Below, piece after piece: positions 39,636-48,969 of a DNA stretch of 64,000 nucleotides. The notes below the pieces were generated by a model. The model did no database searches and was not told the DNA's origin. It saw only the letters and a list, made by a program, of their open reading frames with translations. Source of the stretch: Bartonella sp. MM73XJBT.G (lineage in GTDB: Bacteria; Pseudomonadota; Alphaproteobacteria; Rhizobiales; Rhizobiaceae); the NCBI RefSeq assembly GCF_028618435.1, contig NZ_JAQISW010000001.1, forward strand, positions 247,958 through 311,957. Reading direction: 5' to 3'. Every line of letters starts with the position of its first letter. Positions within the stretch are counted from its first letter, which is position 1. The position numbers were made by a program, and so were the translations under genes.

Positions 39636-40646
39636 TTGATTAGTGCGTCAGATTCGATTTTTGATCTTAAAAAATTATGGGCACCTGTAACACCTATTAT
39701 ACATATTATCCAGAATTGCAATAGCTCTTCTACGATGTGCGATTGCTGGAAGATTAAGGAAAAAATTGCCATACTCCAGAAAGTTTAATATCCTTATTTA
39801 GAATGTTGAAAGAAAAAGGAGCAGCCTCAGTGATGCTTTCTGGGGGAGAACCTTTAATGCATCTGGAGCTTGAAGATATTTTATTAAGGTTGAATGAACT
39901 AGATCTGCCTGTTTGAATTAAATACCAATGGCATCTTATTGCATAAAAATTTATGAATTTCACAGTATGACATAAAAGAAATTGTTATTTTTATGGATTC
40001 GACTAGTGTCCAAGGATATTACGATATACGGGGGCGAATAAATTTGATCGCGTGTGGAAAAACATTGAAATAGTTAAAAGAATCTTCAACCTCTGCAAAG
40101 TATAGGAATAAGAGCGACAGTTACCAAAGAGATTCTAGAAAATATTATTAATTTTATCGATTTTTGTATAAGCAAAGATGTCGATTATATCGGATTCAGC
40201 CCGCTCGATACGTTGTCATTTAGTTTTTCTAGAAAAAATAATACAAAAGATCGATCTAAGGCTTTAAGAAACAAAACTCTTCCACCAAACGCCTCACTTT
40301 TTCATTTGAGAGATGAATTATCAAGGAAAGAATCCCCCTCCAGATTTATATAGATAAAAAGTTCCAAGAAAGGAAAATCGCATGGACGTCACAAAATTTT
40401 GTAAATTGTATTAATTATTACTTAGGCGAAAATTCTACGTACGTTTCGTCGCCGTTAATGTGTTTATTTCCATTTTTATCCTTGGTATTGGACTATAATG
40501 GAGATTTAAAAAATTGCTTTTATTCAGAAGCTTTTGGGAATCTACAAAATTATGAGGCAATAGATTGGTCTGCTCAAAGCGTTTTAAAATCTTTGAAAGA
40601 ATCTGGCGCATGTAGCGGATGTCGTGGGAAGGTATTTTGTGGATAA
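39636..40646 (+). pseudogene. Decayed radical-SAM/SPASM protein
   Basis: Translated pieces in shifting frames run collinearly along a radical-SAM enzyme. From TTG 39636 (AAGG upstream) comes DSIFDLKKLWAPVTP, then the cluster region IQNCNSSSTMCDCWK, which looks like CxxxCxxC with the middle Cys now Ser. VMLSGGEPLMHLELEDIL has the GGEP motif; FELNTNGILLHKNL and GIRATVTKEILENIINFIDF follow. It ends with a SPASM-like tail LVLDYNGDLKNCFYSEAFGN and SGACSGCRGKVFCG before TAA at 40644-40646. At least four frameshifts or stops separate these. It preceded the transporter-kinase gene in one operon. The substrate is unknown; SPASM enzymes often modify peptides. Confidence 0.75.
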
Positions 40647-42423
40647 GGTTAAGCAATTTAAGATTTATAGTGTTAGCAAGTCTACTGCTCTAGTGGTTGC
40701 TGTTTTACCACTTTTTTTGTCAGAAAAATTGCATTTGTCGCAAGCGGATATTGTTTTAATCGGTAGTTATTTTTTATTGCTTCCTTTGATCTTAGAAGTC
40801 CCCTTGGGTTTATTATCAGATGTTTATGGAAGTAAACGCATTATTTATACTGGGCTGTTTTTCTTTCTTTGCGGTTTTTTAGCTCTTTTTATGAATTATG
40901 CATATTTTTCTTACGCCACTTATTTGTTGTGTATCACATTAGCAGCCGCTTGTTTTTCAGGTGCGGAAGATAGTTTACTCTTTTCTGTAGTACCAAAGCA
41001 TCGCACACTGTTTTCCGTTAAGTCCGAAGTGGCTGCTGTTACCTATAGTGTGACAACGGTACTTATTTTTTTAGGGGGAATACTTTATTATGTGCATCCT
41101 GCATTGCCTGTGATTTTTCAAGTCCTTTCATTAATTTTTGCTATTTTTATGTTTTCAAAACTGACGAAAGGATTAGATAGTTTTCATATCAACGCTCATC
41201 CGAGTATTTTCACAGTTATGTGCGCCAGCCGTAAAGAAGTCAAAAATCCTTATCGCTTCACTCTTATTTTTTTAAGTGCAGTTTCAGCTTTTGCTATTTT
41301 GGTTAATAATCGAACTGTTTCTATCGCATTTTCTGATTTTTTGCCATTTCAACCTGCTATTTTGGTTTCGATTATTTTTATCATTGGGAATTTTTTTTCA
41401 GCAAGTTCCAATATATTGTTTCAGAAATATTTTTCAAAGTTTCAAAATCCTATTTTTCCCGTCTTAATGATTGGTTGTATGGTAACCATTGCTTTTTTTC
41501 TCATGTCATTTCAAATCATTGCGGCTCTTATATTAGGATTTTTACTGCTATGTGTTTTTAAGTCTGCTTATCGATCTTATCTGTCGTCTCTTCTTATAAA
41601 TTCACTGATTGATCCCAAAGCTATCGCGACTGTTTTATCATTTACAGCCATTATTACAGCTATTGTATCCTTTGCATTCAGTTTTTTATACGGTCATGTT
41701 TTTTCAACATTCTGGCAAGCTAATTTGTGGTTGGCAGTGGTTATGGCTGTGATTTTTGGGGTGTCTGCTTTAATTATTTTTCTCAGAAAACAAGAAATCA
41801 TTTGGTTACAGCCTGAAAATGCACAATCGTCAAAACAACATTTCTTGAAACGCAAACATCAAGAGTTTTGCTATGGGCAAATTTATCCGGAAGCATCATG
41901 CATTAATGAAAACATTAAGAATGGCTCTTTTCGACAAAGTCTCTATCCTGCACCAAATTTGATAACACTTTGCGATGAAGTCGTCGAATGGGAGTTTATC
42001 CGGGGTACTGTATTGAGCCGAATGGATTTTCTACATCAAAAGGTGATTATTGATCAAATCAATAAGATCTTTCAAGATCGATTAAGCAGGAATATAACCT
42101 TATCACATGGAGATTTACATCCTGATAATATCATTGTTACTTCTGATAACTCTTTTATGGTAGTGGATTGGGATTTATGTCAAGAAGCCAGTCCGGAATT
42201 GGATATCTTAACATTTTTCACCAGTCCAAGATTATCTCTCAATTTAGAAGAACGGATAGACTATATTTCTCATTTGCTGTCTCTATCAAAGGATGAAGCT
42301 TTACCAATGATAAAAGCGTTTGTAGCTAAAAAAATTTCTGATCTTTCTCTATACCAAAATATTTTCATGAAACAATTACTATTGGATTATATGAACTTGA
42401 ATAGGAAATTTCATGAGCGATAA
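40639..42423 (+). CDS. MFS transporter fused to an APH-like kinase domain
   Basis: A 594-residue two-domain protein. Residues 1-395 form about 11-12 membrane helices of major facilitator type, with the loop motif GLLSDVYGSKRIIYTG between helices 2 and 3 (MFS motif A variant). Residues about 410-594 form an aminoglycoside/choline-kinase-like domain with H490-G-D492-L-H-P-D-N497 and D510-W-D512, the intact catalytic loop and metal-binding aspartates; the N-lobe looks shortened. Start GTG 40639 is preferred (GGAAGG seven bases upstream) over GTG 40624. It overlaps the ends of both flanking radical-SAM pseudogenes, indicating an operon. A transporter that phosphorylates its cargo is an inference. 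Substrate unknown. Confidence 0.8.
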   Translation: MDKVKQFKIYSVSKSTALVVAVLPLFLSEKLHLSQADIVLIGSYFLLLPLILEVPLGLLSDVYGSKRIIYTGLFFFLCGFLALFMNYAYFSYATYLLCITLAAACFSGAEDSLLFSVVPKHRTLFSVKSEVAAVTYSVTTVLIFLGGILYYVHPALPVIFQVLSLIFAIFMFSKLTKGLDSFHINAHPSIFTVMCASRKEVKNPYRFTLIFLSAVSAFAILVNNRTVSIAFSDFLPFQPAILVSIIFIIGNFFSASSNILFQKYFSKFQNPIFPVLMIGCMVTIAFFLMSFQIIAALILGFLLLCVFKSAYRSYLSSLLINSLIDPKAIATVLSFTAIITAIVSFAFSFLYGHVFSTFWQANLWLAVVMAVIFGVSALIIFLRKQEIIWLQPENAQSSKQHFLKRKHQEFCYGQIYPEASCINENIKNGSFRQSLYPAPNLITLCDEVVEWEFIRGTVLSRMDFLHQKVIIDQINKIFQDRLSRNITLSHGDLHPDNIIVTSDNSFMVVDWDLCQEASPELDILTFFTSPRLSLNLEERIDYISHLLSLSKDEALPMIKAFVAKKISDLSLYQNIFMKQLLLDYMNLNRKFHER

Positions 42424-42951
42424 TATTGTAATTTGTAATGAAAATTGCAGTGCGGTCTGCAATCATTGTCCGAATGTGTGGTGAGAGATGACGCGTTGCC
42501 TGAATCTTTATATATAATAAATGACATAAAATCTGATTTTATTATTCTTTCTGGTGGAGAGCCTTTTGAGCCCGATTATGATTTACTTCATAAATATACT
42601 TGTATGTGTCTCATTTGTAAAAAATATTTTCAGATTGCAACAGGGGGGGCACATCTATATTCAACCATATTTGAAGCTATTAAAGAGCAATCCATTCTTT
42701 TTAGGGATACAAATAGGCACAGATGTTATTTCAGAGATAAGAAATCTAGACAGTAAAAAATATAAACAAAAGTGGGTGCGTAACATAGAATGTATGAAAA
42801 AAATAGCGTACCATATAGTGTGACGATTACTTTATCGGAGAGATTCGATTTGGCAGAAGTGTTAGCTCTAATATGTATCGCACCTCCCGAGTTTATTTTA
42901 GTTAATTTTGAAAATAGAAAAAAGTACGAGAATACATTTCAGTTAATATGA
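42413..42951 (+). pseudogene. Second decayed radical-SAM protein
   Basis: ATG 42413 lies inside the last codons of the transporter-kinase gene, with AGGAAA upstream. The product MSDNIVICNENCSAVCNHCPNVW stops after 23 residues. It contains an intact C-S-A-V-C-N-H-C (CxxxCxxC) cluster motif. A +1 shift restores VRDDALPESLYIINDIKSDF and IILSGGEPFEPDYDLLHKY with GGEP. A further shift gives GGHIYIQPYLKLLKSNPFF and LGIQIGTDVISEIRNLDSKK. Another gives LAEVLALICIAPPEFILVNF up to TGA 42949-42951. Length from start to end suggests a small radical-SAM enzyme without SPASM. Its role is unknown. Confidence 0.65.
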
Positions 42952-43109
42952 TACGGGATTTTTTTTGGCTGTGAGATAAAATATGGATATACGCATCAGA
43001 GTTTACACTAATAAATATAAACTATCGGATTCTTTTCACAGTTCTTCTGGTGTGTTAAAAGAATTATAGGTATTTCAGCTTGAGGTAACTCAAAATAAGC
43101 GAACGGTAT

Positions 43110-43853
43110 TTTTAAGCTTGATGTTTATTATAAAGCTGAGCTCAACCCCAATCAGAACAGTATAGCAGGTGGCCTTATTATCTTACTTAAAGGGGGCTAG
43201 CTAAGGGAGGCGGTTCAATTGAATTAACCTTAGCAAAAATAGGAACAAAAGTTTATACTTATGATGCTTTTAAGCCGCTTGTTATTTTTTGGCAGATGCT
43301 TTTGAAAGATGCTTCAGCTCTTGCAGAGAAAGTAAGAGAATACGAAGATATGACTTCTACAATGTTTTATAATCTCTAAAAAACTTTTGGCAGTATTAAA
43401 AATCAATTAGAAATTTCTGCCGTTTTTTACTCTTAGTCGTTCTTCTTTTTCTGGAACAACACTTTCTGGCGGTATGTCTCAAGGATATCCTCGATTCAAT
43501 TATCGTTCTATTGAAACGGCTTAAGGATTTTAAGATTGAAAATTTTACAGCGGAACACAGAGATTTTATAGAAAGTATTCCTAAACACTTTAATGATTTT
43601 CTTTATTGTGATCCTCCATATCTTATTAATCAAAAACTTTACGGTTAAAAAAGGCGATAAACATAATTCTTTTAATCATCAAGCTCTTGCTGAACTTTTA
43701 AGAAAGCGCCAAGAATGGGTTTTATATTATAATGATTGTGTAGAAGTTAGAGAACTTTATAAAGGACATAAAATACTTAATCCTGAATGGACTTACGGCA
43801 TGGAAAACAATAAGAAGTCAAATGAACTTGTAATTTTGAGTAAGGATCTTTAG
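43110..43853 (+). pseudogene. Decayed D12-class DNA adenine methyltransferase
   Basis: Collinear fragments match a Dam-like (MethyltransfD12) enzyme. GGGSIELTLAKIGTKVYTYD with AFKPLVIFWQ is motif I and its surroundings. SGTTLSGGMSQGYPRFNYRS follows. HFNDFLYCDPPYLINQKLYG has the catalytic DPPY motif IV. The C-terminal part HNSFNHQALAELLRKRQEWV ends in NNKKSNELVILSKDL at 43853. Stops and frameshifts occur near 43200, 43380, 43520 and 43645. It is immediately followed by the endonuclease remnant, so the two once formed a restriction-modification unit. The N-terminal boundary is approximate. Confidence 0.75.
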
Positions 43854-43869
43854 GAAATCACATGAATTA

Positions 43870-44757
43870 AGTAGAAAATGGAAAAGCCTTTGAATATGCT
43901 TTGTCCATGGGATTTAAAAAAAGCCGCGAACGCTCCTATAGAATTTAATTCATCCTTTCAAGTAGCAGAATCTTTTTATAATTTATTTAATGACACTGAC
44001 AAAGGACTTTTAAATCTTGCTTCTATTGAGGCAGCTGTTTTCTTATAGTTACATGATAAAAATATTAGAAATACGAAAACTATTGTTCTTAAAGAAGATT
44101 CTGTTGGGGTCAAAGGAGATGTCCGTGATATTATTTTAAAAGTTCTTGAAAATCCTATTGGTATTTCTGCAAAACATAATCATAGCGCTATCAAACATCC
44201 TCGCCTTTCCAGTAAAATAGATTTTGGTAAAGAATGGACAGGTTATCCTTGTAACAGCATTTACTTTAATGAAATTAGACCTATTTTTGATTATTTAATA
44301 GAGCTTAGAGATAAGAAAATGTTTTTTTAGAGATATAGATGATAAAGAGAGAATTTATTTACCAATCTTAGAATCTTTCTCTAAAGAACTTCAAAGGCTT
44401 TGTTTAGATTATCAAGATAAATTTGTTAAGCTATTGTTTCAGTATGTTATAGGTTCTTATGATTTTTATAAGATTATGATAAATACAAGATCTAAACAAA
44501 AACGGGTGATTATTCAGTCTTTTAATTTGAATGCTATTCTAGGATGTGGTCGTAAATGGAAAATTCCAAGCAAAATTTTATCAGTTTCAATAAAACCAGA
44601 AAGTAAAAACAAGCTTATTATAATTTTTGAAGATGGATGGAGTATTTCTTTTAGAATTCATAATGCGTCTAGTAAAGTAGAAGCGTCCTTAAAGTTTGAT
44701 ATTCAATTTGTGGGATTATCTTCTCAGCTTGTTAGCTATCAAATTCCGATGGTTTAA
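43870..44757 (+). pseudogene. Decayed HaeIII-like restriction endonuclease
   Basis: Fragments in order: VENGKAFEYALSMGFKKSRE; PIEFNSSFQVAESFYNLFND with IEAAVFL ending in TAG. LHDKNIRNTKTIVLKEDSVG is followed by KGDVRDIILKVLENPIGISA, then KHNHSAIKHPRLSSKIDFGK and EWTGYPCNSIYFNEIRPIF ending in TAG at about 44330. IYLPILESFSKELQRLCLDY follows, and the last open frame (44434-44757) carries VIGSYDFYKIMINTRSKQKR and FDIQFVGLSSQLVSYQIPMV. The SAKHNHSAIKHPRLS and YFNEI segments recall HaeIII-family type II endonucleases. At least three lesions make it inactive. The family name rests on remembered motif patterns. Confidence 0.65.
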
Positions 44758-44806
44758 TGATAGAAATGGTTTTTTTAAATGTAACTGTTGCTGATTTAAG
44801 GCAGGT

Positions 44807-46714
44807 TTATTTCTTATAAAATTGAGGTGTTTTATCACTAAAAAGTGCTTCTAGTTGTTTTGTTATGGCACCTGCAAGCTCTTCGGCATTCATAATTGTT
44901 ACAGCACGTTGGTAATAACGGGTGACATCATGACCAATGCCAATGGCAATGAGTTCGATGGGGGAATATGTTTGGATTTCTTGAATCACGGCGCGTAAAT
45001 GTTTTTCTAGGTAATTGCTGGCGTTGACCGATAGTGTTGAGTCGTCAACAGGGGCACCATCAGAAATGACTATGAGAATGCGGCGTTGTTCACGGCGTGA
45101 TAAAAGGCGTTGATGTGCCCAAATTAAAGCTTCCCCGTCGATATTTTCTTTGAGTAATTCTTCTTGCATCATCAAACCTAGATTGCGGCGTGCGCGACGC
45201 CATGGGGTGTCAGCACTTTTATAGATGATATGACACAAATCATTCAGACGCCCAGGATGATGAGGTTTATCTTGCTCGAGCCATTTTTCGCGTGATTTCC
45301 CCCCTTTCCAAGTTTTGGTGGTAAAACCTAAAATTTCAACTTTGACATCACAACGCTCAAGCGTTTGTGCTAAAATATCAGCACAACTTGCGGCAACGCT
45401 AATGGGGCGCCCGCGCATTGAACCAGAATTATCAATGAGGAGTGAAACAACCGTATCTCGAAATTGGGTGTTGCTTTCCATTTTAAAAGAAAGGGGCTGC
45501 ATGGGATCAATAATCAGGCGTGGAAGCCTTGCTGTATCGAGATATCCTTCTTCAAGGTTAAAGTTCCAGTTGCGATTTTGTTGTGCCATAAGGCGTCGCT
45601 GGAGGCGGTTGGCTAAACGTCCAACAATGTTTTGAAGATGATTAATTTGCTTATCAAGACAACGGCGTAAGTGATCTAACTCGTTTTCAGAACAAAAATC
45701 GGTTGCTTCCAAAATTTCATCAAATTGACGGGTGAAGATTTTATAATTGCCAAGTTTTTCCATTTGCTCTGAATCGGAAAAAAGACGTTTGAATTTGTCT
45801 GGCTTTTCTTGCCAAGAGCTATTTTTTTGCTCACCGTCAGTTTGATCAATGTCGTTTGTTTGTGTCGCTTGTGTTTTTCCTTCGTCTTGTACATCACTTT
45901 CTTGTTCTGTGCTGGTTTGTTCTTCACTTTGAGTATGTTTTTCGTTTTTACTTTCTTCTTCTGTTTGATCTTGAGGTTCACATTCGTTTTTTAATTTTTT
46001 ATCATTTTCGCTGTTTGAAGTTTCATCTTCTTGCACTGTCATTTGGAGGGTAGCAAGCATTTGGCGAACGATCTGTGCAAAAGCTTGTTGATTGTAAATA
46101 TGATGTGTGAGTTCATTGAGCTCTGCTGCAGCTTTTTGTTCAAGTTCTTGGCGCCATAATTCTAAGACAGGACCTGCTTCTTTTGGGGCTGTACGCTTTG
46201 TTATTTTTTCGCGCAATAAAAGGGCAATCGCTTCTTGGATAGGGGCTTCACTTTGGTTATTAATCTTTTCATAATGAGCTCTTTTGTATTTATCGGCGAG
46301 CATGACATCAAGGTTTTTTGCAAGCCCCTCCATGGCTAAAGTACCGATTGCTTCAACACGTGTTTGTTCAAGGGCATCAAAGATAGCTTGTGCTTCTGAT
46401 TCTCGTGGAGAAAATTGCATGTGAATGCGGTTATTATGCCATGCTTTGCGCAGAGCCATAGAATCACCTAAGCCGCGGGTAATGGTGATATCTTTATCTG
46501 TAGCGTGTTGTGGTAATTCTGGTAAACGTGCACAATTTTCGCTTAAAGATGGACGGTTATGACTAAAGGAAACTTCGAGGTGGGATGTACCTGCAATGGC
46601 ACGCATACAAGTAGAAAGAGCTTTCTTAAACGTTCCACTATCAAGCGTATTGAGGGGAGGATTGTTTATTTGATTTTTGCTGTTGTCGTCAGGGGTGATC
46701 GCCATAATTGACAT
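44807..46714 (-). CDS. cobT: CobT-like protein (vWA domain), cobaltochelatase subunit family
   Basis: A 635-residue protein of the CobT family. The N-terminal part (1-200) is helical; a very acidic Glu/Gln/Asp-rich linker lies at about 225-315; the C-terminal von Willebrand A domain has the metal-site motif [14 protein letters not shown] and [13 protein letters not shown]. In aerobic B12 makers CobT works with CobS to drive cobalt insertion by CobN. No CobN or other cobalamin gene is near and Bartonella is not known to make B12, so this may be a MoxR/vWA-type chaperone pair with another client. It lies 6 bp after cobS in one operon. Confidence 0.92.
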   Translation of the reverse strand: MSIMAITPDDNSKNQINNPPLNTLDSGTFKKALSTCMRAIAGTSHLEVSFSHNRPSLSENCARLPELPQHATDKDITITRGLGDSMALRKAWHNNRIHMQFSPRESEAQAIFDALEQTRVEAIGTLAMEGLAKNLDVMLADKYKRAHYEKINNQSEAPIQEAIALLLREKITKRTAPKEAGPVLELWRQELEQKAAAELNELTHHIYNQQAFAQIVRQMLATLQMTVQEDETSNSENDKKLKNECEPQDQTEEESKNEKHTQSEEQTSTEQESDVQDEGKTQATQTNDIDQTDGEQKNSSWQEKPDKFKRLFSDSEQMEKLGNYKIFTRQFDEILEATDFCSENELDHLRRCLDKQINHLQNIVGRLANRLQRRLMAQQNRNWNFNLEEGYLDTARLPRLIIDPMQPLSFKMESNTQFRDTVVSLLIDNSGSMRGRPISVAASCADILAQTLERCDVKVEILGFTTKTWKGGKSREKWLEQDKPHHPGRLNDLCHIIYKSADTPWRRARRNLGLMMQEELLKENIDGEALIWAHQRLLSRREQRRILIVISDGAPVDDSTLSVNASNYLEKHLRAVIQEIQTYSPIELIAIGIGHDVTRYYQRAVTIMNAEELAGAITKQLEALFSDKTPQFYKK

Positions 46715-46720
46715 ATTCCT

Positions 46721-47701
46721 TTAAGACAAGACACCTTGCATGAGTGATTCGGGAAGTTCTTGTCCAAAGGCGCGTTGATAAAATTCTGCGACACTGGCAC
46801 GTTCGAGTTCATCACATTTATTGAGAAAGGTTAATCGGAAGGCAAAGCCAATATCTTGAAAAATTGTGGTATTTTCTGCCCAAGTAATGACAGTCCGCGG
46901 GCTCATGACTGTTGAAAGATCCCCATTGATAAAAGCTTGGCGGACCATATCAGCAACGTGAACCATTTGTGAAATTGTCTTTTTCCCCTCAGCCGTTTGA
47001 AAAGATTTGACCTTTGAACAAACAATATCAACCTCTTTATCATGGGGTAAATAATTAAGTATCGTAATAATAGACCAGCGATCCATTTGGGCTTGATTGA
47101 TTTGTTGGGTACCATGATAAAGCCCTGTTGTATCACCAAGCCCAATAGTATTGGCCGTTGCAAAAAGACGAAATGCTGGGTGAGGAGAGATAACGCGGCT
47201 TTGATCAAGTAAGCTGAGTTTGCCAGAGGTTTCAAGAATACGTTGGATAACAAACATAACATCAGGACGTCCCGCATCATATTCGTCGAAAACAAGAGCA
47301 ATATTATTTTGATAAGCCCATGGTAAAATGCCTTCTTTAAATTCAGTGACTTGTAAGCCATCTTTTAAAACAATAGCGTCTTTTCCTACAAGATCGATAC
47401 GACTTACATGACTGTCCAGATTAATGCGAAGACAAGGCCAATTAAGACGAGCAGCAACTTGTTCAATATGCGTTGATTTGCCTGTACCATGATAGCCGGA
47501 AACCATGACACGACGGTTAAAAGTAAAACCTGCAAGAATCGCTAAAGTTGTTTGCGGATCAAAAAGATAATCGGGATCAATATCAGGAACATGTGAATTT
47601 TTTGTACTAAAAGCAGGAACATTCATATCTGTTTCAATATGAAATAAGTCACGAGCGCAAAGTGTAATATCGGGTGTATTTTCAAGGTTAAGATTTGTCA
47701 T
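46721..47701 (-). CDS. cobS: CobS-like AAA+ ATPase, cobaltochelatase subunit family
   Basis: A 326-residue AAA+ ATPase. Walker A is GYHGTGKS (69-76), Walker B is [14 protein letters not shown], and the sensor region is [14 protein letters not shown], followed by the arginine-rich QMDRWS. It starts [14 protein letters not shown] and its length equals typical CobS. It forms the ATPase partner of the CobT-like protein directly downstream. Order CobS-CobT next to a J-domain gene and bolA is conserved in Rhizobiales even where B12 synthesis is missing. No lesions. Confidence 0.94.
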   Translation of the reverse strand: MTNLNLENTPDITLCARDLFHIETDMNVPAFSTKNSHVPDIDPDYLFDPQTTLAILAGFTFNRRVMVSGYHGTGKSTHIEQVAARLNWPCLRINLDSHVSRIDLVGKDAIVLKDGLQVTEFKEGILPWAYQNNIALVFDEYDAGRPDVMFVIQRILETSGKLSLLDQSRVISPHPAFRLFATANTIGLGDTTGLYHGTQQINQAQMDRWSIITILNYLPHDKEVDIVCSKVKSFQTAEGKKTISQMVHVADMVRQAFINGDLSTVMSPRTVITWAENTTIFQDIGFAFRLTFLNKCDELERASVAEFYQRAFGQELPESLMQGVLS

Positions 47702-47919
47702 GATGTTTATGGCTAGGAAAGAACGCTATTTATTTCATGAGAAAACGATACAAGAGTTAGAGCATTTATGCAATGCTCTAACGAGAGCCTTAGAGATGAA
47801 GGAAGATGAGATGAAAGAAGATCGTCTTTATCTATTCTATCATGTTTTGTGAAGACAAGAATGTTTTATGTAAAGAGTGATGATCTCAATGAGAATGGGT
47901 TCATATCAGTGTATATTTT

Positions 47920-48540
47920 TTAGCATAAACCAGATTTTTTGAGCAAATTATAAGCATGCAAAACATCGCGAAAGCGCTCTTCAGAAGCACGATTACCACC
48001 ATTGGAATCAGGATGGTGTTTTTTTACCAACTCTTTATATTTCATTTTGATATCTTCTGCTGAAGCGTTTGCTTTTAGTCCCAATGTATCAAAAGCTTTT
48101 GCTTCTAAGGGCTTTAATTTTCGTGAGAAATTATTGCTTGAATGCCGTCCCGTAAAAAGCGAGAAGGGATCACGCATACGATTTTGATAGGCTGCTGTTC
48201 CAGAGCGAATCTTTGCATAATTGGCAGCAGTTTTTTTCGATGTACCATTGCTAAGATCTGTAGGCCATGTTGGTCGATGCCCTGTAAGAGCGTCCTTTTG
48301 GAATTTTGCGATATCTTGATTGCTAAGACCCGAGAAGTAATTAAAATTTTTATTATAAGCACGCACGTGCTCAATACAAAAATGTAGATATTGTCCTTCG
48401 TGATTTCGACCTGCCGGTGCTTTATGGGTTCCTGTCTTTTCACACCCTTCCCACTGACACTGTTGCGCTTCTGGCTCAGACTTTTGTTTTTTATTTGAGC
48501 TTATGCGAATTGAATCGAATAATTTAGATGTTATTGCCAT
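47920..48540 (-). CDS. J-domain protein with N-terminal Cys/His motif
   Basis: A 206-residue protein with a J domain at the C-terminus (about 148-204), DTLGLKANASAEDIKMKYKE then H176-P177-D178, the motif that stimulates DnaK ATPase. The first half has C28-x4-C33 and C55-x2-H58, a possible small zinc site. C-terminal placement of the J domain is typical for the family found beside bolA and cobS in alphaproteobacteria. It is a DnaK co-chaperone of unknown client. It is divergent from bolA and 218 bp upstream of cobS on the same strand. Confidence 0.88.
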   Translation of the reverse strand: MAITSKLFDSIRISSNKKQKSEPEAQQCQWEGCEKTGTHKAPAGRNHEGQYLHFCIEHVRAYNKNFNYFSGLSNQDIAKFQKDALTGHRPTWPTDLSNGTSKKTAANYAKIRSGTAAYQNRMRDPFSLFTGRHSSNNFSRKLKPLEAKAFDTLGLKANASAEDIKMKYKELVKKHHPDSNGGNRASEERFRDVLHAYNLLKKSGLC

Positions 48541-48663
48541 ATTATTGGTTTATGCAAAATTGATTAATTTTACAAGAATTGACTTTTAAAAAATTTGTTT
48601 TCACACTTATTTAATTATGGAAAAGGTGTATTCTTACACTTTCATTTTGTTAAGGAATGAAAA

Positions 48664-48936
48664 ATGTCTATAGAAACAATAATCAAGAGAAAGCTTCAGG
48701 ATGCTTTTCATCCGCAGAAACTTGAAGTGATTAATGAGAGTCATCTTCATGATGGACATCCTCATAATGAACATGCTTTTGATGGTAAAGGAGAAACACA
48801 TTTTCGCGTGAAAATTTTATCTTCTTCTTTTTCCAAGATGACGCGCGTAGAAATCCATCGAGCGATTTATAAAGTTTTACAAGAAGAGTTAGCAACTTGT
48901 GTCCATGCCTTGGCACTTGAGGTTGAAACATTTTAA
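48664..48936 (+). CDS. BolA-family protein
   Basis: A 90-residue BolA domain. Its key elements are the N-terminal helix IIKRKLQDAFHPQKLEVINES, the histidine-rich loop HLHDGHPHNEHAFDGKGETHF and the FSKMTRVEIHRAIYKVLQEE helix. BolA proteins bind monothiol glutaredoxins with a [2Fe-2S] cluster and take part in iron sensing or Fe-S delivery. The gene is divergent from the J-domain gene, with a 123 bp shared promoter region. AAGGA precedes the ATG. Confidence 0.92.
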   Translation: MSIETIIKRKLQDAFHPQKLEVINESHLHDGHPHNEHAFDGKGETHFRVKILSSSFSKMTRVEIHRAIYKVLQEELATCVHALALEVETF

Positions 48937-48969
48937 TTTTTTTGATGAGACTTTTTTAAGAACGAGGAT

